The translations under genes were made by a program, and so were the position numbers. From the NCBI GenBank assembly GCA_946479035.1, contig CAMLDW010000053.1:1-13777 (forward strand): a stretch of 13,777 nt of DNA, written 5' to 3'. The DNA is from an uncultured Chthonomonadaceae bacterium. GTDB lineage: Bacteria > Armatimonadota > Fimbriimonadia > Fimbriimonadales > Fimbriimonadaceae. Below are positions 1 to 6,794 of this stretch, one piece after another. How positions within the stretch are numbered: the first letter of the stretch is position 1; each line of letters begins with the position of its first letter. The notes under the pieces are model-generated. The model saw only the letters and a list, made by a program, of their open reading frames with translations. It did no database searches and was not told the DNA's origin.

Positions 1-1179
1 TACCTGCGCGACTACTTCTATCTCGAAAACATGCACGGCAACAACTGGGACGCGGTCGGCAACAAGTACGCGGCGTTCCTGCCGCGCCTGCGCAGCCGCG
101 ACGAGCTGGACGAGCTGGTCCGCTGGATGCAGGCAGAGCTCGGCTCCTCGCACGAGTACCTCGCGCCGGGAGACCTGCAGGCCCTGCGCCCGCCCTCGCC
201 TGGGTCCTTCCTCGGCATCGACCTCGCGCCGGACGCGAGCGGATACTACAAGATCACCAAGATCCTGCGCGGCGACGGGCTCCTGCCCAACGAGCGCTCG
301 CCGCTTGCAGAGCCGGGGCTCGGCGTGAGCGAGGGCGATTTCCTGGTCTCGATCGACGGCGTGCCCGCGAAGGTCGGCAGCGACTTCCTCGGTGCGCTGG
401 CGGGTAGGGCAGGCAAGACGATCATGCTCGAGGTCAACTCGACCGCATCGGCCGAGGGCGCAAGGAAGGTGTACGTCAAGCCGGTCGCGAGCGAGACGCG
501 CATGCGCCTGGTCGACTGGATCGAGGCGAACAGGAAGTACGTCGATGAAAAGTCCGGCGGCAAGGTCGGCTACATCTATCTCGCCGCAATGGACGACAGC
601 GACGTGAGCGACTTCATCAGGCAGTTCTATCCGCAGCGCAACAAGGAGTCGCTGCTCATCGACACGCGGTTCAACAACGGCGGGTACGTGCAGTCGATGA
701 TCAACGACATCCTGGACGAGAAGCTCACAGGGTTCTTCAACCAGCGCTCGAGCGACTACCCGTGGTCGCGCCAGCAGGACTGGTTCCTCGGCCCGAAGGC
801 GCTCTTGATCAACGAGTTCAACGTCTCGTGCGGCGAGGAGTTTCCGCACCGGTGGCGCGACCTCGGCCTCGGCCCGATCATCGGGCGCCGCACCTATGGC
901 GGCGAGGTCGGCTCGTCGCCCGGCTGGGGGCTCGTCGACGGCGGGCAGGTGTTCGTGCCCAACTACGGCATGTACACGCTCAAGGACGGCTGGGTTATCG
1001 AGGCGGAGGGCGTCAAGCCGGACGTGGATGTGCCGAGCGACCCGAACGCCTACGTCAAGGGCGACGACCCGCAGCTAGACCGCGCGATCGCGTACCTGCT
1101 CGACGAGGCGAAGAAGCACCCGCGGCCGGACATCAAACAGCCCAAAGACCGCGTGCGCGTCGGCGGTGGCGGCGGCTAG
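1..1179 (+). CDS. Tricorn-like S41 family protease, 3' part (5' end outside window)
   Basis: Partial gene. The frame is open from base 1, so the Met codon at 31 is internal, and 392 residues are visible. The visible part matches the C-terminal half of tricorn-type proteases: a helical C1-like segment (residues 1-55 of the visible frame), a PDZ-like domain (about 68-160) and an S41 catalytic domain (about 175-370). His51 in the GSSH motif fits the tricorn catalytic His. Ser276 in NEFNVSCGEEF fits the nucleophile, and the Glu in WVIEAEGV fits the late catalytic Glu. The family is known to degrade peptides; tricorn itself trims proteasome products, while bacterial homologues are often exported. 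The residue after the Ser is Cys, where tricorn has Asp. The protein ends in a short Gly run. A bidirectional terminator lies 21 bp after the stop. Family assignment is confident; cell location is unknown because the N-terminus is missing. Confidence 0.85.
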   Translation, partial: YLRDYFYLENMHGNNWDAVGNKYAAFLPRLRSRDELDELVRWMQAELGSSHEYLAPGDLQALRPPSPGSFLGIDLAPDASGYYKITKILRGDGLLPNERSPLAEPGLGVSEGDFLVSIDGVPAKVGSDFLGALAGRAGKTIMLEVNSTASAEGARKVYVKPVASETRMRLVDWIEANRKYVDEKSGGKVGYIYLAAMDDSDVSDFIRQFYPQRNKESLLIDTRFNNGGYVQSMINDILDEKLTGFFNQRSSDYPWSRQQDWFLGPKALLINEFNVSCGEEFPHRWRDLGLGPIIGRRTYGGEVGSSPGWGLVDGGQVFVPNYGMYTLKDGWVIEAEGVKPDVDVPSDPNAYVKGDDPQLDRAIAYLLDEAKKHPRPDIKQPKDRVRVGGGGG

Positions 1180-1200
1180 CCAGCAAGAAGCACAAAGAAA

Positions 1201-1234
1201 AAGGGCCGCCGCACCGCGGTGGCCCTTCTTGCTT
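1201..1234. terminator. Bidirectional hairpin terminator between convergent genes
   Basis: A 10-bp stem (1201-1210 with 1218-1227, one G-T pair) has a 7-nt loop. A T-rich tract follows on the plus side and an A-rich tract precedes it (about 1188-1202), so a U-run would follow the hairpin on both strands. It sits between the stops of the S41 protease gene (1179) and the minus-strand gene ending at 1255. Confidence 0.8.
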
Positions 1235-1254
1235 TTTCCTGGAGGCACTCTCGG

Positions 1255-1647
1255 CTAGAAGTCGCTTTGGTCGTCGGAGACCAGAGCGCGAAAGACGTCT
1301 ACGGCGGCCTTGACCTGATCCTCGCGAGAAGACTCAAACTTCGCATACCAGGGCAGTCCAGTCATCGCGTGCTTGACGGTCGGCCGCGACCGCACGAGCG
1401 CCAAGAACCGCTCCGCGTCTGGATCGAGAACCGTCGACGCCGAGCGCGGCCTGATGAACATCACGCGCACGATCCTCGGGGCAGGCGTCCCTTGTGCCGT
1501 GGAGAAACGCACGGTCGAAGGAGGCGAAGCCTGCCTCGACGCAACCGCTGGATTCTGCACCGGCGCCGCCTTCGGCGCATCGCTTCCGCCGAACACGGAG
1601 GCGAGGATGGAAAACGCTAGTGCCGCTGCTTTGACAATGAATTCCAT
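1255..1647 (-). CDS. Small secreted protein of unknown function
   Basis: A 130-residue protein that I do not recognise. The N-terminus looks like a Sec signal peptide: Lys6, a hydrophobic core at about residues 7-19, and a possible cleavage site after GGSDA near residue 24. There is no lipobox Cys. A Pro/Ala/Ser/Thr-rich linker (about 25-55) leads into a more ordered C-terminal part (about 57-130) with alternating hydrophobic residues (IVRVMFI) and a WYAKF motif. The start is supported by a GGAG/AGGAAG Shine-Dalgarno region directly upstream on the minus strand and by a TATAAC -10 box further up. It stands alone, divergent from the membrane-protein gene at 1773 and convergent with the protease gene. 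It is probably a small periplasmic or extracellular protein; no function can be given. Confidence 0.65.
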   Translation of the reverse strand: MEFIVKAAALAFSILASVFGGSDAPKAAPVQNPAVASRQASPPSTVRFSTAQGTPAPRIVRVMFIRPRSASTVLDPDAERFLALVRSRPTVKHAMTGLPWYAKFESSREDQVKAAVDVFRALVSDDQSDF

Positions 1648-1676
1648 CTTCCTGCTCCTCGTCCCAGGTTCGTAGG

Positions 1677-1705
1677 GTTATACGCTCCAACGCGGCGTTT
1701 GTTCC
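1677..1705 (-). promoter_or_regulatory. Putative promoter of the small secreted-protein gene
   Basis: Read on the minus strand, TATAAC (1677-1682) is a good -10 box. GGAACA (1700-1705) lies 17 nt upstream as a partial -35. The -10 is 29 nt before the start codon at 1647, leaving room for the Shine-Dalgarno sequence, so this would be a conventional leadered mRNA. Confidence 0.4.
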
Positions 1706-1736
1706 GCCAGTTTCGAGGGTCCCGGGTTTTGCCCGC

Positions 1737-1765
1737 GTTTGAACCTAAGTACGGGCCGGTATAGT
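1737..1765 (+). promoter_or_regulatory. Putative promoter giving a leaderless transcript of the 1773 gene
   Basis: TATAGT at 1760-1765 is a near-consensus -10. GTTTGA/TTTGAA around 1737-1743 is a possible -35 with a 16-17 nt spacer. Only 7 nt separate the -10 from the GTG at 1773, so transcription would be expected to begin at or next to the start codon. There is no Shine-Dalgarno sequence. Confidence 0.55.
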
Positions 1766-1772
1766 CCCTGGC

Positions 1773-3158
1773 GTGAAGCGTTGGGCACCATGGTTCCTGG
1801 TCGTCGCCGGCCTCTGCGCGCTGCTCTTCGCTGGCCGGACCGAATCGCCCTCGCTGCTCGAAGACACCGACACGGTCGCTCTGCTGACGCGCCTGCGCGA
1901 GGTGCGCGACCCGATGGCGTGGTTCAAGGGCGACTGGCCGCTTCAGAACCACTTCTACCGCCCGATCTCAACCCTGACGTTCGAGTGGGACCTAGCGCAC
2001 AGCGGCGCTGGCGCGGCGGGCTTTGGGAGCGCGGCGCAGTATGGGGCCACGAACGCTCTGCTCGCGATCGCGTGCGTGCTGCTGCTCTTCTGGTTTCTGC
2101 GCGAAGCCACCGACGTCTCATGGCTCGCGGGGACGGCGACCGCGCTCTTCGCCGTGTGGCACTTCGGCGAGCGTCCGTTCCAGGTCGTCGCGATCGGCGT
2201 GGCGTGGCTCGCGCCCTTGTGCCTGCTGGGGTTACTTCGCGGCGGCAAGGAAAAGCTTGTGTCGTGCCTGCTTGCCGCCGTCGCGTGCGCGTTCCTTTCC
2301 GAACAGTTGCAGCCGGTCGGAGACTTCTCCTCGCGCATCGTGCACTGGTTGCCCGGGCGCACGGCGTCCGTCATGGCTGTGTTCGCGCTCGCCTCACTGG
2401 CGGGCTACGCGCGGTACGTGCGGCTCTCGTCGGTCTTTTTCCCGCTGCGCGCAAGGGCGGAAGACGTTCCGGCGACGAAGTCGAACGTCCTAGCTCGCGG
2501 CAAAGGGAGTATCACACTCTTGCTCTTCTCTTTCTTGTGCGTCGCCTTAGCTCTGGGGAGCTACGAGCAGGCCGTAATGCTGCCTGCGCTCCTATTCGGC
2601 GTGTGGCTGCTGTTCGCCTTGCGCGGGCTTCGCTCTGCCTGGTGGCCGCACCTGGTCTTTTGGGCGCTGCTGGGCGCGTATCTTGCGCTCCGCCACACCC
2701 TGGTCCCTGGCGGCGCGTCCGCGTACCAAGAGCAGCAGTTCCGCTCCGGCCCCGGAGTGTGGATCTCAATCGGCGACTATCTCGCGCCGTGCATCTACTG
2801 GTCCATCGTGGGGCTCACTTCGCTCTCCGCTGGCTGGCTGCTCCTGATCACGACGACGTTCTGGCAGCCTTTGATCGCCTCGCTCGGAAACCTCGCCGCG
2901 TATTTCAGCGCGTGGCGCGACAGGCAGTGGAAGTGGACGATCGTCGGATTCTTCTCGCTCTCTCTCTTCGCGTTCCTGCCGATGGCATGGTTGCAGCCGT
3001 TCGGGCACTACCACTACCTTCCGTCGGCCTTCCGCGCCTGCTATGTCGTCCTGCTGGCAGCGGTGGTCGCAAGGCTTGTCTTCAGCGCAGCTTCGCTCCC
3101 AGAGCTTCGAGCGCCTGCACGGCGCGGTCCCGCACCTGGTTCGCTTCTTCGTCCGTGA
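1773..3158 (+). CDS. Polytopic membrane protein, GT-C glycosyltransferase-like
   Basis: A 461-residue protein with about 11-12 hydrophobic helices spread along its length. The first loop after the N-terminal helix carries an acidic LLEDTDT stretch (Asp31, Asp33) followed by NHFYRPIS (59-66) and a later QYGATN (89-94). This order (acidic loop, YRP, TN before the second helix) resembles bacterial GT-C-fold membrane glycosyltransferases and related uncharacterised proteins. A link to glycan or lipid-linked sugar transfer in the envelope is inference only. The GTG start at 1773 is chosen because a -10 box sits 7 nt upstream and the ATG at 1790 is out of frame. The last 25 or so residues (Pro/Ala/Arg-rich, after the final helix) are encoded antisense to the 3' end of pheT, an unusual coding overlap of 77 bp. 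The overlapping tail is probably not functional sequence. Confidence 0.7.
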   Translation: MKRWAPWFLVVAGLCALLFAGRTESPSLLEDTDTVALLTRLREVRDPMAWFKGDWPLQNHFYRPISTLTFEWDLAHSGAGAAGFGSAAQYGATNALLAIACVLLLFWFLREATDVSWLAGTATALFAVWHFGERPFQVVAIGVAWLAPLCLLGLLRGGKEKLVSCLLAAVACAFLSEQLQPVGDFSSRIVHWLPGRTASVMAVFALASLAGYARYVRLSSVFFPLRARAEDVPATKSNVLARGKGSITLLLFSFLCVALALGSYEQAVMLPALLFGVWLLFALRGLRSAWWPHLVFWALLGAYLALRHTLVPGGASAYQEQQFRSGPGVWISIGDYLAPCIYWSIVGLTSLSAGWLLLITTTFWQPLIASLGNLAAYFSAWRDRQWKWTIVGFFSLSLFAFLPMAWLQPFGHYHYLPSAFRACYVVLLAAVVARLVFSAASLPELRAPARRGPAPGSLLRP

Positions 3159-5112
3159 AGTTCGCCCCTGCCTTGCGCAGTTGCAGCGCGGTAGCCAGGC
3201 TGTGGCTGCCGTCGGGGATCCCTTTGCCCTCATAGACGTCGAAGAGCCACTGCTTTTCCAGCACTTCGCCGCACGCCTCCGCAAGCGCGGCGGCGATGTT
3301 CGCGTAAGGGACGGACTTCTCGATCACGAACGCCACGTCGCGCCGAGCAGCGGGGTTGCGGCTGATCTCTTTCAGGTGGACCTCCCTCGGTTCGGCCCCG
3401 ACCAGAGCGCTCAAGTCGATCTCAGCGAGCACGGTCTCGGCAGGAAGGTCGCACTCTTCGGCGACGAGAGGGTTGACCTGGCCAAAAACACCGATCTGTC
3501 TGCCACTGATGCTCACCGCGGCCTGCCGCGTCGGATGAAGGCGAGCGTCTTTTTCAGGAGCCTCGCCGATGCACACGCTCGCGTCGCGGCACACCGCTTC
3601 GACGACCCCCTTCATGCCGTAGAAGTCCGCCGTCGGAGACTGCTTCTTCTGCCAGTCGACGAACGGATCGCTGCCGACGAGCAGGATGGAGAGGTCGAAG
3701 TGCTCGAGCCCCAGTTTGAACACCTTTCCGATCTCGAAAAGCTGCAGGTTCTGGTTGCCGTTCCTGTTCGCCGCGTCCGCGAGCGACGGCAGGTTGCTGT
3801 TGCGCAGGTGCGCGATCTCGGGCGAGTGAGGGTTGCGGACCCTAACGCGCTCGCCGGGCGCGTCTAGCGGGTGCAGGTCGCGCAGGGAGTGGCTGACCGT
3901 CTGCGTCAGACCGCAGCGCAGCAGCCTCCCGCGAGCCCTGTCGACGCGGGCGTCCGCGCCGAACACGCCGCCGCGCGTCGTCTCGCCCTTCGGAAGCAGC
4001 TCTGGGATATTCTCGTAGCCGTGCACGCGTCCGACCTCCTCCACCAGGTCGTCCTCCCGCTCGATGTCGTTCCGCCAAGTCGGGGGTGTGCACTCGATCC
4101 TGTCTTCGCCGGGCCGCATCGCAAAGCCTAGCCTGCCGAGGTAGCGCACAGCGTCCTCGATCGCGATCCGCACTCCTAGGATGCGCTCCACGCGCGACAT
4201 GCGCACGGTGATCGCCCTCAGCGCTGGCGGGCGGGGATAAACGTCCACGACCCCGCGCACCGGCCAGTCGCCGGTCGCCTTTTCGTAGAGCTCAGCAAAC
4301 CGGTTAAGCGCCGCGACGACTTGCTCCGGGTCCACGTAGCGCTCAAAGCGGTACGACGCCTCCGTCTGTAGGCCCAGGCGAGTGCGCGTGTTGCGGACAG
4401 ACGTGTGGCTGAAGTGGGCGCCCTCCAGGAGCATTCGCGTCGTGCCCGGTCCTACCTCGGACTCCTGTCCGCCCATGATCCCCGCCAGCGCGACCGGCCT
4501 CACAGCGTCGCAGATCATCAGGTCTGCAGGCGTGATCGCGCGCTCGACCCCGTCGAGCGTGACGAACTTCTTTTCGACAGGCATCGCTTGACGCACGACG
4601 ATGCGGCTGCCCGTCAGCTTGTCGAGGTCGAACGCGTGCAATGGCTGTCCGGTCTCGAACATCACGTAGTTCGAAAGGTCGACGGCGAGCGAGATCGGTC
4701 GCTGGCCGATCTTTTCGAGCCGGTCCTTCAACCAGTCGGGGGATGGCCCGTTCTTGACCGCCTCGAATACGCGGCAGGCGTATCGCGCGCAGTTCTCAGA
4801 CTCGACCGTGACGACTGCGCGCTCCGAGCAGGCGGAGTCGTTCAGGTCCGTCGTGTAAAAACGGACCTCGGACCTTTCAAAGAGCTCCGTCTTCTTCGAG
4901 CTCGGGTCTTTGGCGAGCACCTCGCGCGCGAGCCCCAGCACGCTCGCACTGTCGCCGCGGTTCGCCATGACGTTCACGTTCAATACCTTTTCGCCGCGGA
5001 CTTCGCTGATCTCCTCCAGCTCGAACCCGCTCATCGTGAGCAGATCTCCGACCTCTTCCGCGGAGAGCGGCGTGTTCGCGTAGTCGCGGAGCATCGAATC
5101 GGTCAGCTTCAT
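3082..5112 (-). CDS. pheT: Phenylalanine--tRNA ligase beta subunit, short form
   Basis: A 676-residue beta subunit of the alpha2-beta2 cytoplasmic enzyme that charges tRNA-Phe. The order is: N-terminal fold (1-41); B1-like segment resuming at VNVMANRGDSASVLGLAREV (46-65); B3/B4 editing domain (about 105-280) with HAFD (His159) and IMGGQESEV (Glu219), both typical of the Phe-tRNA proofreading site; B5 (about 295-375); catalytic-like B6/B7 (about 380-515); and a C-terminal ferredoxin-fold anticodon-binding domain (about 585-676). The EMAP-like OB-fold tRNA-binding domain that usually follows residue 40 in bacterial PheT is absent, which explains the length against roughly 790 in E. coli and T. 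thermophilus. The start ATG overlaps the pheS stop (TGATG), so the two are translationally coupled. The 3' end overlaps the convergent membrane-protein gene by 77 bp. Confidence 0.96.
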   Translation of the reverse strand: MKLTDSMLRDYANTPLSAEEVGDLLTMSGFELEEISEVRGEKVLNVNVMANRGDSASVLGLAREVLAKDPSSKKTELFERSEVRFYTTDLNDSACSERAVVTVESENCARYACRVFEAVKNGPSPDWLKDRLEKIGQRPISLAVDLSNYVMFETGQPLHAFDLDKLTGSRIVVRQAMPVEKKFVTLDGVERAITPADLMICDAVRPVALAGIMGGQESEVGPGTTRMLLEGAHFSHTSVRNTRTRLGLQTEASYRFERYVDPEQVVAALNRFAELYEKATGDWPVRGVVDVYPRPPALRAITVRMSRVERILGVRIAIEDAVRYLGRLGFAMRPGEDRIECTPPTWRNDIEREDDLVEEVGRVHGYENIPELLPKGETTRGGVFGADARVDRARGRLLRCGLTQTVSHSLRDLHPLDAPGERVRVRNPHSPEIAHLRNSNLPSLADAANRNGNQNLQLFEIGKVFKLGLEHFDLSILLVGSDPFVDWQKKQSPTADFYGMKGVVEAVCRDASVCIGEAPEKDARLHPTRQAAVSISGRQIGVFGQVNPLVAEECDLPAETVLAEIDLSALVGAEPREVHLKEISRNPAARRDVAFVIEKSVPYANIAAALAEACGEVLEKQWLFDVYEGKGIPDGSHSLATALQLRKAGANFTDEEANQVRDRAVQALEALGAKLR

Positions 5113-6107
5113 CAGGCGAACTGCTCCAAGAACCGCAGGTCGTTCTCCATGAAGTAGCGTAGGTCGTCGATCCCGTAAGCCATCATCGGCACGCGCTCGA
5201 CACCGAGCCCGAATGCAAATCCGGACCAGCGCTCTGTGTCCATCCCGTACCGCTCGAGGATCTTCGGGTGGATCATCCCCGCGCCGCCGAGCTCGACCCA
5301 CCGACCCCCGAAGAGCTTCGGCGTCGAGACCGAATAGTCGACCCCCGGCTCGACGAACGGGAAAAAGTCTGGCCGGAACCGCACGCGCGCGCCGTCGCCG
5401 AACATGTCGGAAGCAAACGCGCGCAGCGTCCCCTTGAGGTGCGCCATCGAGATCGCCTCGTCTACCATGAACGCGTCGACCTGGTGGAACGTGTGGCCGT
5501 GAGTGCGGTCCACCGCCTCGTTCCGGAAGCACCGCCCGACCGTGAAGAACCGGAAAGGAGGCTTGAACTTCTCGTACACGCGCCCCTGGATCGACGTGCA
5601 CTGCGTGCGCAGCAGCGTGTCGTCGGTGACGTAAAACGTGTCCTGGTCGTCCATCGCCGGATGGTTCGGCGGGTAGTTGAGCGCGTCGAAGTTGTAACGG
5701 AACTCCTCCAGCTCCGGCCCCTCATAGTAAGTGAATCCGAGCGAGGAGAGGGTCCGCTTGATCTTGTTCACGGCCTGCTGCAGCACGTGCTCGACCCCCT
5801 CGCGCGCGGGCCGCGAAGGCATCGTGACGTCGATGCGGTCCGCCTCGGACTGCTTTTCGAACTCCTTGGACCTCAGCGCCGCTTCCTTCCGGTCGATGAG
5901 CTTCTGGATCCGTGCCCTGGCCTCGTTTACCGCCGCGCCGAACTCCGGCTTCTCGTCCAAAGGCAGCGACCCGATCAGCTTCATTAGGCCAGTGATCGAG
6001 CCCTGCTTGCCCAGGTACCTCTGTTCAAGCTCCTTCAGCGCCGCGCTGCTCCGGGCCTTGGCTAGCTCCTGCTTCGCCTCGGCCTCTAACTGGGCGATCT
6101 GCTCCAT
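5112..6107 (-). CDS. pheS: Phenylalanine--tRNA ligase alpha subunit
   Basis: A 331-residue catalytic subunit of PheRS (class II). It starts with a coiled-coil arm (about 1-90) containing the usual YLGKQGSITGLMK segment. The catalytic domain carries NHPAMDDQDTF (148-158), motif 2 around GRCFRNE (191-197) with FHQVD (207-211), FFPFVEP (248-254), a GGAGMIHP block (274-281) and motif 3 FAFGLGVER (297-305). Ala298 fits the position of E. coli Ala294 in the phenylalanine pocket. Two binding segments differ from the common form: LLRTQCTS replaces LLRTHTS, and FHQVD replaces FHQxE. The Met at 6107 is chosen because family homology starts there; the frame stays open another 21 codons upstream with no similarity. 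No clear Shine-Dalgarno is seen; a TAGCTT hexamer lies 13 nt upstream. It is the first gene of the pheST operon and diverges from fliL across 89 bp. Confidence 0.96.
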   Translation of the reverse strand: MEQIAQLEAEAKQELAKARSSAALKELEQRYLGKQGSITGLMKLIGSLPLDEKPEFGAAVNEARARIQKLIDRKEAALRSKEFEKQSEADRIDVTMPSRPAREGVEHVLQQAVNKIKRTLSSLGFTYYEGPELEEFRYNFDALNYPPNHPAMDDQDTFYVTDDTLLRTQCTSIQGRVYEKFKPPFRFFTVGRCFRNEAVDRTHGHTFHQVDAFMVDEAISMAHLKGTLRAFASDMFGDGARVRFRPDFFPFVEPGVDYSVSTPKLFGGRWVELGGAGMIHPKILERYGMDTERWSGFAFGLGVERVPMMAYGIDDLRYFMENDLRFLEQFA

Positions 6108-6196
6108 CACGGGCAGTTTGAAGCTAAGGAGCGCCCACACGCAACCCGATAAACCCTTAGAGGGAGGCAAGTCCCCAGACGCAGGAGCTCCACGTC

Positions 6197-6787
6197 ATGG
6201 CAGCAGAGAAGGAAGTCAAACAGGAAATCGAGCCTAAGAAGGGCAAAACCGCCAAGAAGTCCGGTGGCAAGAAGAGCAAGCTCTTCGTGCTCGTGGCACT
6301 GCTCGCGGTGCTCGGCGGAGGTGGGTACTTCGGGCTCAAGATGGCCGGAGGCAAGCACCCCACGGCGCCCGAGCTCAAGCTCGGCGACGAGTCACACGTC
6401 GTCAGCCTCGGCGAGTTCATGGTGAACACCTCGGACGGCGCGAGCTTCCTCAAGGCGACCGTGCTCGTCCACCTCGCCGACGGCGAGGCGCTCTTCCCCA
6501 AAGGGGGCGAACATGGCGGCGGCACCGAAGGAATGGCGCCGTACATCGACGCGGTCCGCAAAGTGCTCTCGTCCCAGACGCTCGCCGACCTCAAGTCAGC
6601 GGAAGGCTCGGACCTGATCAAGCACAGAATCGCTGATGCGGTCAACGTTCTCTACCACAAGACGCACGCTAAAGAAGACAGGCTCAAGCCCAAGGCTGTG
6701 ATCGGAAAGGGCACGAACACCGAGACTTGGCAGTCGACCGAAGGGCCAGTGCTCGTCGTGTACTTCACAGAGTTCGTCTGGGAATAG
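6197..6787 (+). CDS. fliL: Flagellar basal body-associated protein FliL
   Basis: A 196-residue single-pass inner-membrane protein. FliL sits at the flagellar motor, around the MotA/B stators, and supports torque and stator function. A Lys-rich cytoplasmic N-terminus (1-28) is followed by one transmembrane helix (about 29-47) and a periplasmic domain with the family landmarks LGEFMVNTSDGASFLKATV (71-89), VLSSQTLADLKSAEG (123-137) and the C-terminal VYFTEFV (188-194). Two features are unusual: a Gly/His-rich loop (about 102-112) and a stretch of roughly 30 residues (about 154-184) before the last strand. AGGAG at 6183-6187, 9 nt before the ATG, fixes the start. No other flagellar gene is in the window, so fliL appears detached from a fli operon here. 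Its stop is 7 bp from the stop of the convergent glycosyltransferase gene. Confidence 0.88.
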   Translation: MAAEKEVKQEIEPKKGKTAKKSGGKKSKLFVLVALLAVLGGGGYFGLKMAGGKHPTAPELKLGDESHVVSLGEFMVNTSDGASFLKATVLVHLADGEALFPKGGEHGGGTEGMAPYIDAVRKVLSSQTLADLKSAEGSDLIKHRIADAVNVLYHKTHAKEDRLKPKAVIGKGTNTETWQSTEGPVLVVYFTEFVWE

Positions 6788-6794
6788 CGAGCCG

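Noticed and set aside
1739..3235. A 498-residue plus-strand open frame overlapping the membrane-protein gene
   Set aside because: It is Arg/Ala-rich with no family pattern and lies in another frame of the convincing multi-helix protein; long spurious frames are expected at this GC content.
6108..6170. 21-codon N-terminal extension of pheS
   Set aside because: No similarity to PheS, and it would fill most of the fliL-pheS intergenic region; the Met at 6107 fits the family.
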